The notes: generated by a model not told the origin, from the sequence alone. DNA of 64,000 nucleotides from Stratiolaelaps scimitus (GCA_019614645.1 JABWDB010000069.1:992001-1056000); one strand, 5' to 3'; numbered from the stretch's first letter, positions 1-33,443 are shown. Program-made: numbers and translations.

Positions 1-290
1 GCTGTTGTTGTCTTGTCTTCGATGGATTGGCAGTGGCCGTCCGCCGATGGGGGTCGACCAGCTTCTTCGCGGTGTTGTTGGACAGCACCGTAAATTGGTA
101 GACTCCCGATTGCTTCGGGTGGTGTCAATCGATCCACGACAACTGCCACCTTTAACCGGCAGCTGATGTGGTCCCCTGATAGCACGAAGTTCACTTGTAC
201 GTACACGACACTGCCCACAGATACTGGCAGCATACGTAAAAACACCTTTTTAGAAAATTGGGAATATTTCTTCCCCCTACAATCACAGCT
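1..290 (-). other. Weak candidate for part of a protein-coding exon at the left edge
   Basis: On the - strand one frame stays open from about 290 to base 1 (about 97 codons) and runs out of the window. From about 215 down it reads VGSVVYVQVNFVLSGDHISC and continues into a Pro-, Arg- and Glu-containing stretch that ends in EDKTTT. No family is recognised. A possible acceptor AG lies at about 212-211, but the tract before it is poor. A second frame is also open over part of it, so chance is a real alternative. Confidence 0.2.
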
Positions 291-344
291 TCACTCCACC
301 TCCGTCCGTCTGTCTGTCTGTCTGCAAGCGCAACGACAGCATTA

Positions 345-381
345 GCAGCAGCAGCAGCAGCAGCGGCGGCGGCAGCGGCGC
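345..381. repeat. CAG/CGG triplet repeat
   Basis: AGCAGCAGCAGCAGCAGCGG followed by more CGG-type units. Open frames through it encode only alanine or glutamine runs and are not genes. Confidence 0.9.
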
Positions 382-566
382 TACTCTGTGTACAGCGGCA
401 GACCAACATCAAGAACAACCAACCAACACATATATACACACAGGCAGACATTCATGCACTTACACCGCGGCGGCGGCGACGGCAGCAGCACAGCGCTTGC
501 CGACCACAAGCATCAGCAGCGTTTGCCTCTGACACAGCCACCGATTGTTTACAGCCGCTGGTGGAC

Positions 567-580
567 GCCAGATGGCGCTA
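567..580 (+). promoter_or_regulatory. CTCF-like insulator motif
   Basis: CGCCAGATGGCGCTA contains CCAGATGGCGCT, a close match to the AGRKGGCGC core recognised by bilaterian CTCF. This is sequence match only; whether this genome uses it is unknown. Confidence 0.35.
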
Positions 581-769
581 CCCACGGACCTATCTACCAG
601 ATGACTCGGCTCGTCAGGGCTGCTGCTGCTGCTGTTGCGGGTGTCTTCTGCTTTAAGATTTGCGCGCGGATCGTTGTCGCTCTGCGGATCATGAAGAAAC
701 AACGACAAACGTCATAAACAATTACCGTGGAGGGGGTTAAATGCTGGCTGAGCTTCAGCTCGGAAAATT

Positions 770-880
770 TACTTTAAAGTTACGAAGGTTTTCGGCCTGA
801 CTCTCAGCCAACGTTTAACGTCCACGATACAGCTTTTAGCATTGCCACTTTAAAGTTACTAGCAACAAACAGGATTCGCA
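770..880 (-). repeat. Possible SINE body remnant sharing a block with the 23.6-kb copy
   Basis: The - strand reads CGTGGACGTTAAACG at about 827-813, followed by a TCAGGCC stretch and an ACTTTAAAGT box. The 23.6-kb copy has CGTGGACGTTAAATG followed by CCTGACC and GACTTTAGT in the same order. No clear A or B box remains here. Confidence 0.35.
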
Positions 881-2049
881 CGTAGGCTTTTTTTTTATAC
901 TAAGGTTAAGGGCAAACCTTGCATAGGCACCACTCTTCACGATTGAAGTATTCGAGGGAGTCCGGACTGTTCGCTACCAAGCTGAAGGCGGCGAGAACCA
1001 TTCTACTTCTTAAAAGCAAATGGCTCGTATCAGTTGTTCGAACTGGGTTTGCCGCAGTTTTTCTACACAAATGAACGCGACACTTTATTGTGTTACATGT
1101 TTTTGCCAATGTTCAAGTGGTAAAAGCAGTCGTTGCGTTGTGAACGAACCCTTATATATGGCCGTGCCCCCTTTCTTAATCGGATTCAATCAATTAAATT
1201 GAAATAACATTTACCTTTTTAGCAGCATTTTACATCTACCCGGCAACGCAACTAGACCACACCTGGCTTTCACTAACATTGGGTGGCTGCTCTATCGGGC
1301 ACCCAAACAAGACGAATTCTCGAAATGTAAACCTGCTTTAGAATATGACAACTGGGTGCGGGACTCGACACCAGAGATTCAACGAAGCAGCTATGGGTAA
1401 ATAAACCACACTACGTCTACTGACGGCTTTCGTTCCCCATGGGATCATTTCCATTACGTTGGCTCATTGGTGCCGTTATTCGTTGTTTTTCGACATTCGT
1501 TCAACGAAGGTCGCGGAAATTCTGACCCCTGCTAGCAAACTTGAGTTGTGTTGAGCTGGGCATTCCTTTATTTTTTTATATACTGAGTCATCCTCTTCTT
1601 CTGACTAAAATTGAAAACTTGGCGTATCCATCGTGCGGATCGCGTGAAGTTATGTACCGAAATTCCCATGTGTCATGATGTATCGGGTGACATGGTAGGT
1701 CATTTGCCCACTGGGTCGGTCAAGCTTTTTTCGATGTTGGGAACAAGCTGTTATGTCCAACTTCGTAATTGTCTATCCGCCGGAGGGTTCCAGAGAGTTC
1801 CTGCCATTATGCCAGTCCCAATAACCTAGGCTGTGAGACTAGCATGATAGTTAAGAATTGGTGCTCCCAGGGGGCGCGAAAGGCTGTGATAATTAACAGA
1901 TAAGAAGAAGATATTTAATATACAAGCTTAGTTCGGGGGTAACTCGTACACTATGCCTGTAAACATCTTTCATAGTAATTCGAACGTACTTAAATCTCAC
2001 GATCTATGGGATTTACTCTTTTCCTTCTGTACTAACCTCGACTTTTTCT
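881..2049. other. No gene seen, 0.9-2.05 kb
   Basis: Mixed unique-looking sequence with only short open frames on either strand. It may contain older LINE sequence leading into the fragment at 2.05 kb, but I see no motif to support that. Confidence 0.5.
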
Positions 2050-2900
2050 CTTCTTGCGCTCTCCCGAACAAGTCTCTCACCTGGTGAATCTGACTTCATG
2101 TATCTACCAGGGTTTTCGGCTCCACATTGACAAAGGCATCCAGTACCCAAGAAGAGATGGCATTTTACTTCAATTCCCATTGGGATTTGAAACTGAAACG
2201 CATGATTTCCACTTTAGTCCTTGCCTCGCGAGTAGGCATTACGTTGTAAACCTATGGGTTGAAATATCTGAACTTATTGACAAAAACGTGCGTAGCAGGT
2301 GTTATCTAGAGGCGAATTTCTGTTAAGGTCAATGATTTCCTTAGTAGTCTGGAAATGTCACTGAATGACATCCAATTTTTAAGTTACATATGTGTTTTTA
2401 TATCTTTGGTGACTTAAACATAAATACCCTATGCCCGAGTGGAGATATGGGAACTTAACTCAAGCTCTCATGGTTTCGTTTAGTCTCGCTAATCATGTTA
2501 GTATTCGTTCGAGTTACTTTCCACCAATCTCATTGCATTGACCATATATGGACCAACCTTCAAGACTACACAATTAGGCTCTCTGGACTCCCCACTAATT
2601 GTGCAGCAATAATTATTCTCCACTTTCCGTGTCCCAGAATCAAAAGTAAAACAAAATATATTATTTTCAATATAGGAAATATGAACTACGATGTCCCACC
2701 AGGCAGTCTACTAGGTCTCCTGTTGTTCTCAGTATTTTTCAACGATACAATTTGCATTCGCAGTTCCCTTGACCTGATTCTACCGGGTGCGTAGAACAAA
2801 ATGAAACACGTCTCAAATAGCGGCGCAGTGGAACTCATTCAGTTTGAAACTTCAATCCGAGTGGCGTTAAATGCATAGCTGTCTTAGGCATGGTTATGTC
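2050..2900 (+). mobile_element. Decayed LINE fragment (endonuclease and reverse transcriptase remnants)
   Basis: Scattered frames give recognisable pieces: FGDLNINTL near 2400-2440, like the GDFN block of the apurinic-type endonuclease; CIDHIWTN near 2534-2558, like the IDHIWTN signature late in that domain; and VPPGSLLGLLLFSVFFND near 2692-2748, like the VPQGSxLGPLLFxxxIND palm motif of the reverse transcriptase. The last two lie in one frame only about 50 codons apart, so most of the finger region is deleted. There are many stops. It resembles the Jockey/CR1 group more than R1, but I cannot assign a family. Confidence 0.6.
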
Positions 2901-4139
2901 ACTCGATGGAAATCATTGAGTGTTGAATGTTGTTCCGTATGTTAACGATGGAAGCTACGAGGAATGCCGTTGTCTGCATTTGCATTTGTCTGGTCAACGG
3001 CCTGAAACATCTCAGAATGAATTGACTGTTTGTGTAACGGACTGTGAGAGAGAAGATACGAGGAAGCAGGCAACACTAAACACACATTGGCAAATGATAT
3101 GAAACAATGCAACGTACCGGTTGCAGTACAAAACTCGACGAAGTTCCAGAAAATTGGCAAACGACATAAACATTTTAAAGTACTTCATCTTGATCCGCAC
3201 TGAAATGGCTACAAGCTGTAGCAGTTTCATGATCTTACAACGAAATAAAAGAAAGTGCGGTACATTTAAATACGAAACCTCTCGTTACCGGAGGAATGAT
3301 CGAGAACGGACTGGCCTTATGTTCAGTTGTGAGACAACTTTGCATTGTATCGAGCAACGATAAACAAACGAAACGATCGTGCGTGGCTGGAATGATGCCA
3401 GGACGATGATACCAGTGATAATTTGGCACAATTAAGAGTCGTTCGGACTCAGGGTGTCTAGCCTCAGCAATGGTTTTGGCCGGATTAGCTTGCTCTGTGT
3501 ATCACTTTGGTCTATGCACTCAGTATATACTGATGATGATGATACGTACGACTTCATTCATGGGACGTAGCTGCTCAACGATTTAAGCATAGATTGATTC
3601 TAGGGGCAATCATGACCTATATGAGGTTGGGTGAAGTGCTTTAGTGGCAATTGTTTATCACTAAACATGGCAAAATATGCGTTTATCCATTTCGACCCAC
3701 CTATGGTTGTGTCGGTGTTTGGGAATAATTCAGTACAAAATATTCAATATGGCCATATAGCAATTTAGACCTAAAAATGCATGATACAATAGGATACACT
3801 TTTCTTTTAGTTCGGTTTGTAGTTAGGATCTTCCTTACTCTGGCAGTATCATCAATAGTCCCGACGAGCGCCGGTCTGAATAGAACGATATGTACATCGT
3901 CACCGTTGAATCTGTCACCACGAATGCTAGCAATGGCTGCTCTATTACTAATAGGTTCATCGCGCATATTAAATTGTTTTTCGAGCTGATCCTCAGCTGT
4001 TCCCCCATCTGACTGGCCTCAGCTCTTAGCCTTTTAGGTATTACTTGAGGACCTATCGGGGCCACTTTTGCTTATTCTCTTCCTCACTCGTACCTGGCAA
4101 GAAACTTTAGATAAAAATCGCGCATATTAAGAGCATCTT
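2901..4139. other. No intact gene, 2.9-4.1 kb; probable old transposon debris
   Basis: Short frames only. On the - strand, 3967-3701 gives a charged 88-residue frame with FRPALVGTIDDTARVRKILTT. This loosely resembles LINE ORF1 RNA-binding segments, but too weakly to call. Confidence 0.4.
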
Positions 4140-4600
4140 ACCCCAACCATATACGCTGATTTAGATTCATTGAAAGTCAACCTCGATCGAGCCAGTTAGA
4201 GATAATGATAAGGTGACTGATCTTATGGACCACGCCTTCGAAACCTTAACCGCTTATATAATACAGAGAAGTTCCAATCATGAGAAATATTGACGATACA
4301 ATGGATAGAGGTAGAGAACAAGGTATGCCCCAGAATACGCCCTTTCAGCACTCCGTAATGAGAAAAGAAGACGGGAGACTTCATCATTATGGTCATACAT
4401 GAAACAAACAGCCAAACATACAGGTCGAAGAACCAAAAAATGTTAAATAGAGTCCTATATAATATTGGATCTAGCACAAGCGACTCCTCGAACCTGTTTC
4501 TTGAGAAGCAAAATATGAATTTTGGTGAATGACTTCTTGATATTTCCAACTCGAATCGATTTTGATGGGATGCACATCGTATTCCCTTCATGCAGGAAAT
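4140..4600 (-). mobile_element. Decayed LINE reverse transcriptase fragment on the - strand
   Basis: A 122-codon open frame (4591-4223, - strand) contains GVLKGRILGHTLFS near 4353-4312, a degenerate form of the GVPQGSxLGPxLFS palm motif, after a DPILYRTLFNIFWF stretch like the usual LLxKLxxYGI region. Further on (about 4195-4140, another frame) RLTFNESKSAYM resembles the LSLNxxKxxxM motif. The YADD motif is not intact. The orientation is opposite to the fragment at 2.05-2.9 kb, so these are separate insertions or a rearranged one. Confidence 0.5.
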
Positions 4601-4757
4601 TGTGTATCCTGATCCACCTATTGTTGTTACTGAGGCTGGGTTTACAGGTAAAGGTAAAGCTTTATTGGTTTTTTAAAGGAGCTGGAATTTCACAATGCAT
4701 AAGCTCTCTTATATGTCACGCAGCGGGGCTTGAACCCGCGGCCTCTGGCTTTCGACA

Positions 4758-4770
4758 GCCAGAGACTTAG
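4758..4770. repeat. Left copy of the LINE target-site duplication
   Basis: GCCAGAGACTTAG, identical to 7100-7112. With the preceding A it becomes 14 bases, but that A merges with the poly-A tail on the right, so the exact length is 13 or 14. R1 elements typically make duplications of about this size. Confidence 0.85.
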
Positions 4771-6842
4771 AGGACGTGGAACAGGACGTATGGGGGCTCC
4801 CATACAGGATCGTGCGCGGCAAGATCAGGGCACCCACCCCGAAACCCCGCCCGATGTGATGGCGGAGCAGGTTCGCATTCTGTTTCCCACTCACCCGTGG
4901 CGGGGTGCGGACGAGGAGGTGGCCCGGGTCAGGATCGGAGCGGAAAGTGGCGAGGAGGACGAGGAAGAAATCCCCCAGTCACGCTGGAAGAACTGGAAAC
5001 GGCCCACGAACGTCTGTCCCCGGGCAAGGCTCCCGGGCCGGACGGCGTCCCCCCGGAAGCAGTTCGAGCGCTGGCCAAACGCTGGCCTCGATTAATTCAA
5101 GGGTTAACGACAAGGCTGTTACGGACGGGTCTTTTCTCAAGCGTGTGGAAGATGGCAAACCTGGTGCTCATCCCGAAGGGAGGGGGCGGGGCGTACCGCC
5201 CCATCTTCCTCCTGGATACCATCGGTAAACTGCTAGAAAGTATCATCGTGGCCCGGCTGAACCAGAAAATTGACGAAAAAGGGGCGCTGTCCGAAGCACA
5301 ACACAGCTTCCGAAAAGGAAGGTCAACCCTACGAGCGATCGAGAGGATACTTCAGGGGGCGAGTGAGGAGAATAGGAGGACCCGGAAAACCAGGGACTTG
5401 GTTCTCCTTATACTGCTCGACGTCAAGAATGCTTTTAACTCGATGTCGTGGAAGGCGGCCCTCGAAACAATGGAACAGAAAGGGATATCCCCCTACCTGC
5501 GCCGGGTAGTCTCGTCCTACCTCTCGGAAAGACGGCTGTCGGCAGGGGTGCAAGAGTACGAGGTCACTGCAGGTGTTCCACAGGGGTCGGTTCTGGGTCC
5601 GATCCTGTGGAATCTAGCCTACGACGGGGTACTGGAGCTGCCTGACCTCCCACCGGGAGTGGAAATGGTCGCCTACGCGGATGACCTAGCGCTCATCGTA
5701 ACGGCACGAGACGCAGAGGCAATAACGTATGCCGCCAATGAAGCCTTGGCGCAAGTGTCAGCATGGATGAAAAACCACTCTCTCAGCCTGGCACCGCACA
5801 AGACGGAGGCGCTGTACCTAACAGGCCGCAGACAGACCAAGAGTTTAGAAATTAATCTCGACGGACACCCAGTTGAGCTCGCGAAGAAGGTGAAACACTT
5901 CGGGGTGGTTCTCGATAAGGGTCTGACAGGCAAGGCTCACATCGAGTACGTGGCTAAGAAAGCGGCCAAGGTAGGGGCGAGTCTCGCACGCCTGCTGCCA
6001 CGAATCGGAGGCTGCTCGGAAGAGAAACGGCGGCTTCTGGCCAGCGTTGCGGAGTCCACAGCGCTCTACGGGGCACCAGTGTGGGCCGATATGGGGCTGA
6101 GCACGCAAAAGGCGAGAAGACGTTACGGGCTTCACAGCGACCGGTGGCCATCGAGATCCCCCGGGCCTATCGAACGGTGTCCACAGAAGCCCTCTTGACC
6201 CTGTCGAGGATGCTGCCATGAGACTTACTGGCCCGCGAGCGCACCGAGCGATGGCGCGACCCCACCCTCGACCTGACGCACGCAAGGAACAAGACCATGG
6301 CATTATGGCAGGATGAATGGCAGGCAGTCAACTCTGGGAGACCAACCCGGGGCCGTTGGACCAAACGGCTGATACCGGACCTGAAGAGATGGTACCAGTG
6401 CGATCACGGCGAGCTGTCCTACGGGACCTCTCAGGTGCTGACTGGCCACGGCCAGTTCCAAACGTTCATAACAAGGATCTACAAAGCCAAAGCCGAGGCC
6501 GAGGGTATCGAACTAGTTGCCACCTGCGTGCTATGCGACTCGGGGGAGGACGACGACGTGGAACACACTGTTCTGCGATGCCCGGCCCTCCGAGGAGTCA
6601 GAGATGCGGGAGGGGCCGCCGTTACCGGCCGGCAGTCCATTGAGGAGATGGTGGACCAAATGATGACCTCGGCGGAGGGATGGCGAGAAACCTGCCGTTT
6701 CTTCGACGAGACGATGGCCGAGAAAACCACGCTCGAGGAGGCCCGCAGGGCTCGTTTTGGAGATACGCTGAGATGGCTTCGACGACGACGAACGGCGGGG
6801 GTCGGGGATGACGACGACCAGGCCGACCAAGTAGCTGGGTAG
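4771..6842 (+). pseudogene. R1-clade reverse transcriptase ORF, broken by two frameshifts and one stop
   Basis: The family is a retrotransposon polyprotein with endonuclease, reverse transcriptase and C-terminal zinc-binding parts; only the last two remain. The reading frame changes near 4968-4976 (one base short in a C run), where the linker ends and the RT domain begins. It changes again near 6115-6145, and a TGA lies at about 6219-6221. Visible motifs are PGKAPGPDG (about 5023-5048), YRPIFLLDTIGKLLE (about 5194-5238), GVPQGSVLGP (about 5572-5601), the catalytic YADD (5674-5685) and a CxxC...H...C knuckle at about 6529-6582. The catalytic aspartates are kept, so decay looks recent. The ATG at 4897 is internal, not a native start. 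The ORF ends with TAG at 6840-6842. Confidence 0.87.
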
Positions 6843-7099
6843 AGAGAGCTCCTCGACTCGGGTTCCGAAGTAATATTCCCACAATACCGGGCCCGGGGAG
6901 AGAAACGTGGAGGTGAGGGAGGGTCTTTTCACGGGACCCTCCTGGGGTTTAGTCTCGGCGGACATAAGATCTAAGCCGCCGCAGGCGGCTTACCATCAGG
7001 CCGCCTGGTAGGGGGGCGGGTTTTAGAAAAGAACCTGCCTCGAGTCCGACACAACGTCCGTAAAAGGATTCCCTCCTCCACGGTAATATAAAAAAAAAA
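4771..7099 (+). mobile_element. 5'-truncated R1-clade non-LTR retrotransposon (LINE)
   Basis: The insert of about 2.33 kb has the hallmarks of target-primed reverse transcription: a 5' end inside the linker before the reverse transcriptase domain, a 3' A-rich tail at 7087-7099 and a direct duplication of GCCAGAGACTTAG on both sides. Coding sequence from 4771 to 6842 gives an R1-type reverse transcriptase and a C-terminal cysteine-histidine motif. The endonuclease and ORF1 parts are missing, so this copy cannot move by itself. The base composition is more GC-rich than its surroundings. The 3' UTR is about 250 bases (6843-7086). Confidence 0.88.
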
Positions 7100-7112
7100 G
7101 CCAGAGACTTAG
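7100..7112. repeat. Right copy of the LINE target-site duplication
   Basis: GCCAGAGACTTAG directly after the poly-A tail. It is followed by sequence that restores the tRNA-like head interrupted at 4770. Confidence 0.85.
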
Positions 7113-7130
7113 CCGTCCAAGCCACCGTGC

Positions 7131-9524
7131 TGAGGCGTTCCCAAGAATTAGGAACCAATAACTAAGGAAGTATTGATTCGTATTAAATAACGGTGCTCGA
7201 TTTGACCGTGTACGAGAAGAACAATAAATATCAACATTCGAATAAATAAATAAATAGAGTCCCTTGACTTTCCCGGGTGTCGGGATACGCAGTTCAACGG
7301 AGGGCTGTTATAATGGTGCTCAACCATTTTAGCCCTAAAGGCTCTTAGAGCACTCTCGAGTTTTTTCTTCGACATAGTATGATGATGACAATGATGTACC
7401 GATTTGTCTTCGAAGTGCCTAGTCAAGATAGTTCGAGAAATTCGTAAAAAAAACCCAAATAAACTACTACCTAACCAGAGGTGCGAAGTTATAACCGTTG
7501 CAAGAAACCCGTAGGATATTTGAACCACAGACAGGGATTTCGAAATTAACTGTTTTTTAACGAATATCGACACAAAATGCTACCCTATGTTAACTATCAA
7601 TTTATTTAATAGAGAATGTTGCATTTATTACATGCATGCATTATTACAATAATGCTATGCCGTTATAGCGGAACCGTTCCACTGGCGCCACTCCTATGGA
7701 ACCGTTGTCACAGTCTATCAGATGCTTGGCTGGTCTAATCAGCCACAATCCGCTTAAGGGGAATGATCACATGGTGATTCGATCGGCGAAAGTTGTTGAG
7801 AAATACAATCTTACTCCCGTATGCCAGATATTCTCGTAGTTCACAGTTCACTGCTATCGTATAATATGGCAGATGGATTATTTCAAGTGACATCTCTTTG
7901 TCAAGGATAATCACTGTGCTTTACGCTAAACGTATGACTCTCCGCGATAAAATTTTTGCTTGAGACGTCTTTAACTAGTTGAGAGTCTGCCCGCTATTAC
8001 TACACTACTACTACTGCCACCCTACTCTCCCGCGTATCGCCTTCCGGAAGTCCAAAGATGAAGAAGTTCTCCGGCCAATTGAGCAGTTTAGATAAGTTGG
8101 AAAAGAGGACTTTCTCGTATTCACATCCAATACGCAATTGCTATTAAGCAATCGCGATAACGACATGTATACATAATTGCACTATGACAAAAACGGGTTG
8201 TTCATATTGCTACTACATTACCATTACGTTGCATCAATAATTACCCTCTGACGTGCTAGAATATCTGTGCCTCATTGGCATGATTGCTAGATTCGTTCTA
8301 GACTTGTGTTATGTTTTTTTCGAGCTTGAACTTAAGTGTTGCAAAATTGCAGTCTCGTGAATAAATCATGAATTGGAGCTGCATCATACATGAGTAAATA
8401 TCATACATTGGGTCGCTTTTAACGGCTGTGGATACTCTCTGCACGAGAACGTCTTTATTCGTATCTCAATAAAATTCAGATACACCAAACGCTACCTGGC
8501 ACTATTCTGTTGTCTTGACAAAACCTAACTTGAAGTGTTTACGAACCTACTCGGTTGAAACCGCTATAATTGCTATATACTGTCCTGTTGCCACGTGCCG
8601 ACGTTAATCACGTTACCTTATTGCAGCTTCCATTGTTGTCGTCGGTGCAGTTTTCCCGTAACTGTGTGTTCGTCATAGGAAACTTCTCTCTACTATTGTG
8701 CTCTATGATGTGAAGAGTCTAGTTTGCAACTTTGGCCACACAAGTGAATTAGTATATAATAGTTCTTAATTACGGCCCACCTAAATCTCAGCTAGATCTA
8801 GCTGAGACGGACACTGTTGAACTTCCAACTGCGCACACCACTCATGGCCTAAGTTTTTTTTACAGGTTCCTGTATACGCTACTTCATTATACCATAGAGG
8901 TTTATTCCTTTATCTCCAGGCAAAGCTATCCTTGATATCCTGAATACTGAAAGTAATATTCTTTTGCAATTTGCTAAAGTCTAGTTCGAAAGGGTACGAA
9001 TTCTCACTCGTTTTGGCAGCAAGCGCCACGCAGTCAATCAATATGATGTGGCAGGAAAATTAAAACGACCTGAAGACCAATCTTGTGCTTATCACAATAT
9101 TTCTATTGAGCTCGGAGAATTGAGTAACTCAGGTATTTGGCTATTTTGAAAAATAGCTCTTGCCAAAAAAATCACCCTAAACAGCCATAGAGATAGCTCA
9201 GGTGTAAACATTGCGCAATGAAAAATGTTCTTCATATCTCTAAGGTTCGCCCGATGTTGTCCAGACAAGCTAAGCCGAAGCTATCAACGAATAATTCTAC
9301 ATCTGTAACAAGTCTACCAGGATAGAATATTAAATAATAAAGTAAATCTGGAACGGATTCAGATGATTCATTTTTCTTAACAAAAAAAAACAACGCAACT
9401 TCGTTTATTTTATTGTTTGTTTTATTATTGTGCATCATCGTTTTCATTTTCACGCCGCGTCTTCGTTCTATTCTCATTGTTTCATTTGTAGTTATTTCGT
9501 TTGTAGCATTTCACTCCTTATTTT
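7131..9524. other. No gene seen, 7.13-9.5 kb
   Basis: Moderately AT-rich sequence with stops in all frames. A 141-codon - strand frame at 7573-7148 has no recognisable domain. The perfect palindrome at 8786-8807 is the only notable structure. Confidence 0.55.
8786..8807. repeat. Perfect 22-bp palindrome
   Basis: TCTCAGCTAGATCTAGCTGA plus GA reads the same on both strands, centred at 8796/8797 on GATC. It lies in otherwise unremarkable AT-rich sequence and could be a terminal remnant of a DNA element, a binding site or chance. Confidence 0.6.
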
Positions 9525-9600
9525 TATTATAATAATAATAATAATTATTATTATTATTATTATTATCTTAGTTACTCTTCTCTCTCTCTCTCTCTCTTTC
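9525..9600. repeat. Compound (AAT/ATT)n and (TC)n microsatellite
   Basis: TTATAATAATAATAATTATT-type repeat to about 9567, then a TC run at 9576-9600. A second ATT run is at 9650-9671. Confidence 0.92.
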
Positions 9601-9671
9601 ATTCACATGGACATCGTACAAGACTAGAAAATGTAATTCAATCATCAATAAATTATTATTATTATTATTAT

Positions 9672-10259
9672 CATTACGTTTTCACTTCAATACGTACAAT
9701 CAATATTGATGACGTGATCCCATCATCATCAGCATCATTATCATAATTATTGGAATTGCAGTAACCAGAGGAAGATGCCGAGGGATGCAATCTAATCCCT
9801 CCCACGTTTGTAACCCCGTGAATTATTCGAGATAATATTCGTTTGTTTCAATTCGTGGATTGTTTTAATTCGACTACGGTATACAAGGTTAGCACGACTA
9901 CATTTATTATAATATTACCAATGTCATCGTTATTAGTTATATCAATCATTATTATTACTTTGTATAAATATTACAAGTTTAGCCGGTACTGATAGCGGCC
10001 GGCACTAGGGCAGTCAGTGTCAGTTTATCGATGGAAGGAGTCATCCATGGACAACAAATGATTCTGCGATATGTTTAAGCTATTGGTATATTTACATGGT
10101 TTGATTATACACCTTGGAGCCACCTTACACAGACGGATACATTCACAAATTCGAAATCTGTGTTATGTACGAATTAGTTGTCTTCTTCAACACATTTTAT
10201 ATTACTCTTTGTTTTGTCAAGTCGCAAAATAACGTTCATTAATTAATATAATCTCTAAC

Positions 10260-10322
<63 letters not shown>

Positions 10323-10960
10323 ATTAGAGATGTGTTAAATATTGATCCTATGGATAGCTTTGTGGATGAAGTGGATGGGTATGTCCACTTTCGCTTATAA
10401 AGGTATAGTCACCTGTACTACGATCATTTTTATGGGTTGACCGCTCGAAGCTGTCCGTATACAGGTTGAATTCGTATATTGATTCAGATCATTGCAAGTG
10501 TTAGTGTTGCAAACGATTTTATGAGCTTAATAACCGTTGATGAGCTTACTTATCTACAAAAATTTACATTCACAGTGAACTCTGTGCGCACTTGACGGAT
10601 CATCGTGTGCAGAATTATCTATTTGACATTTGTACGTGAGTAGGGTTGTTTCATTCTCGATTAGGAGGACACCCTAAAGCAATAATAATCTTTAGCTGTT
10701 TGTTTGTTCCAACGGTAGCGTGAACTGAGCCGCTTCACTTTGCCGCGGATGTCAGCGCGCCGTACGCTGGCTAACTAACCACATGTTTCGAAATGGTCAG
10801 ATGGTTCGGCTTCCTCGGCGAGGAAGGCGATATATTCTTTGGGACTGCAGCTTGAGAGGTGGTTTCTATTTGTCTTTCTCGTCGTCTCCTTGCATTCTAT
10901 ATTCCCTAGCTTTTTGTTCTTATTCAGTTCTATGTTGACACCGAATAGTAGCGTCCTTAT
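9672..10960. other. 3' flank or 3' UTR side of the beta-subunit-like gene
   Basis: AT-rich, with no open frame of note. The 3' UTR must begin at 10960 and run leftward; its end is not visible. The AT microsatellite at 10262-10319 lies here. Confidence 0.5.
10262..10319. repeat. (AT)n microsatellite
   Basis: About 29 uninterrupted AT units downstream of the beta-subunit-like gene. Confidence 0.95.

Positions 10961-33443
<22,483 letters not shown>

Larger units (their letters stand above)
4645..7130 (-). mobile_element. tRNA-derived SINE (Ser/Leu-tRNA-like head), split by the R1-clade LINE
   Basis: Read on the - strand and skipping 4771-7112, the sequence is tRNA-like for about 73 bases. An A-box-like TGGCTTGGACGG lies at 7124-7113, followed by an anticodon-arm-like inverted repeat (CTCTGGCT/AGCCAGAG, 4764-4743). 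A perfect T arm (GCGGG/CCCGC) encloses the B box GGTTCAAGCCC at 4736-4726. A short unrelated body follows, with AATAAA (4666-4661) and a TTTACC-type repeat tail (about 4660-4647). The size without the insert is about 144 bases. The anticodon loop is not canonical and the acceptor stem pairs only in part, so this is a SINE or tRNA pseudogene, not a working tRNA. Confidence 0.6.

Noticed and set aside
3701..4065. LINE ORF1-type RNA-binding protein on the - strand
   Set aside because: Only a loose resemblance in one short segment, with the frame broken; not enough to call.
4730..4894. Open frames on both strands across the tRNA-like block (for example one containing NPRPLAFDSQRL)
   Set aside because: This is the usual false peptide produced by translating a tRNA-derived sequence; it runs straight into the LINE.
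6531..6965. 144-codon - strand frame over the LINE 3' end
   Set aside because: Antisense shadow of the GC-rich C-terminal part of the retrotransposon ORF.
4715..7130. Functional tRNA-Ser or tRNA-Leu gene
   Set aside because: The head is interrupted by 2.3 kb, the anticodon loop is not canonical, the acceptor stem pairs poorly, and a SINE-like tail follows.
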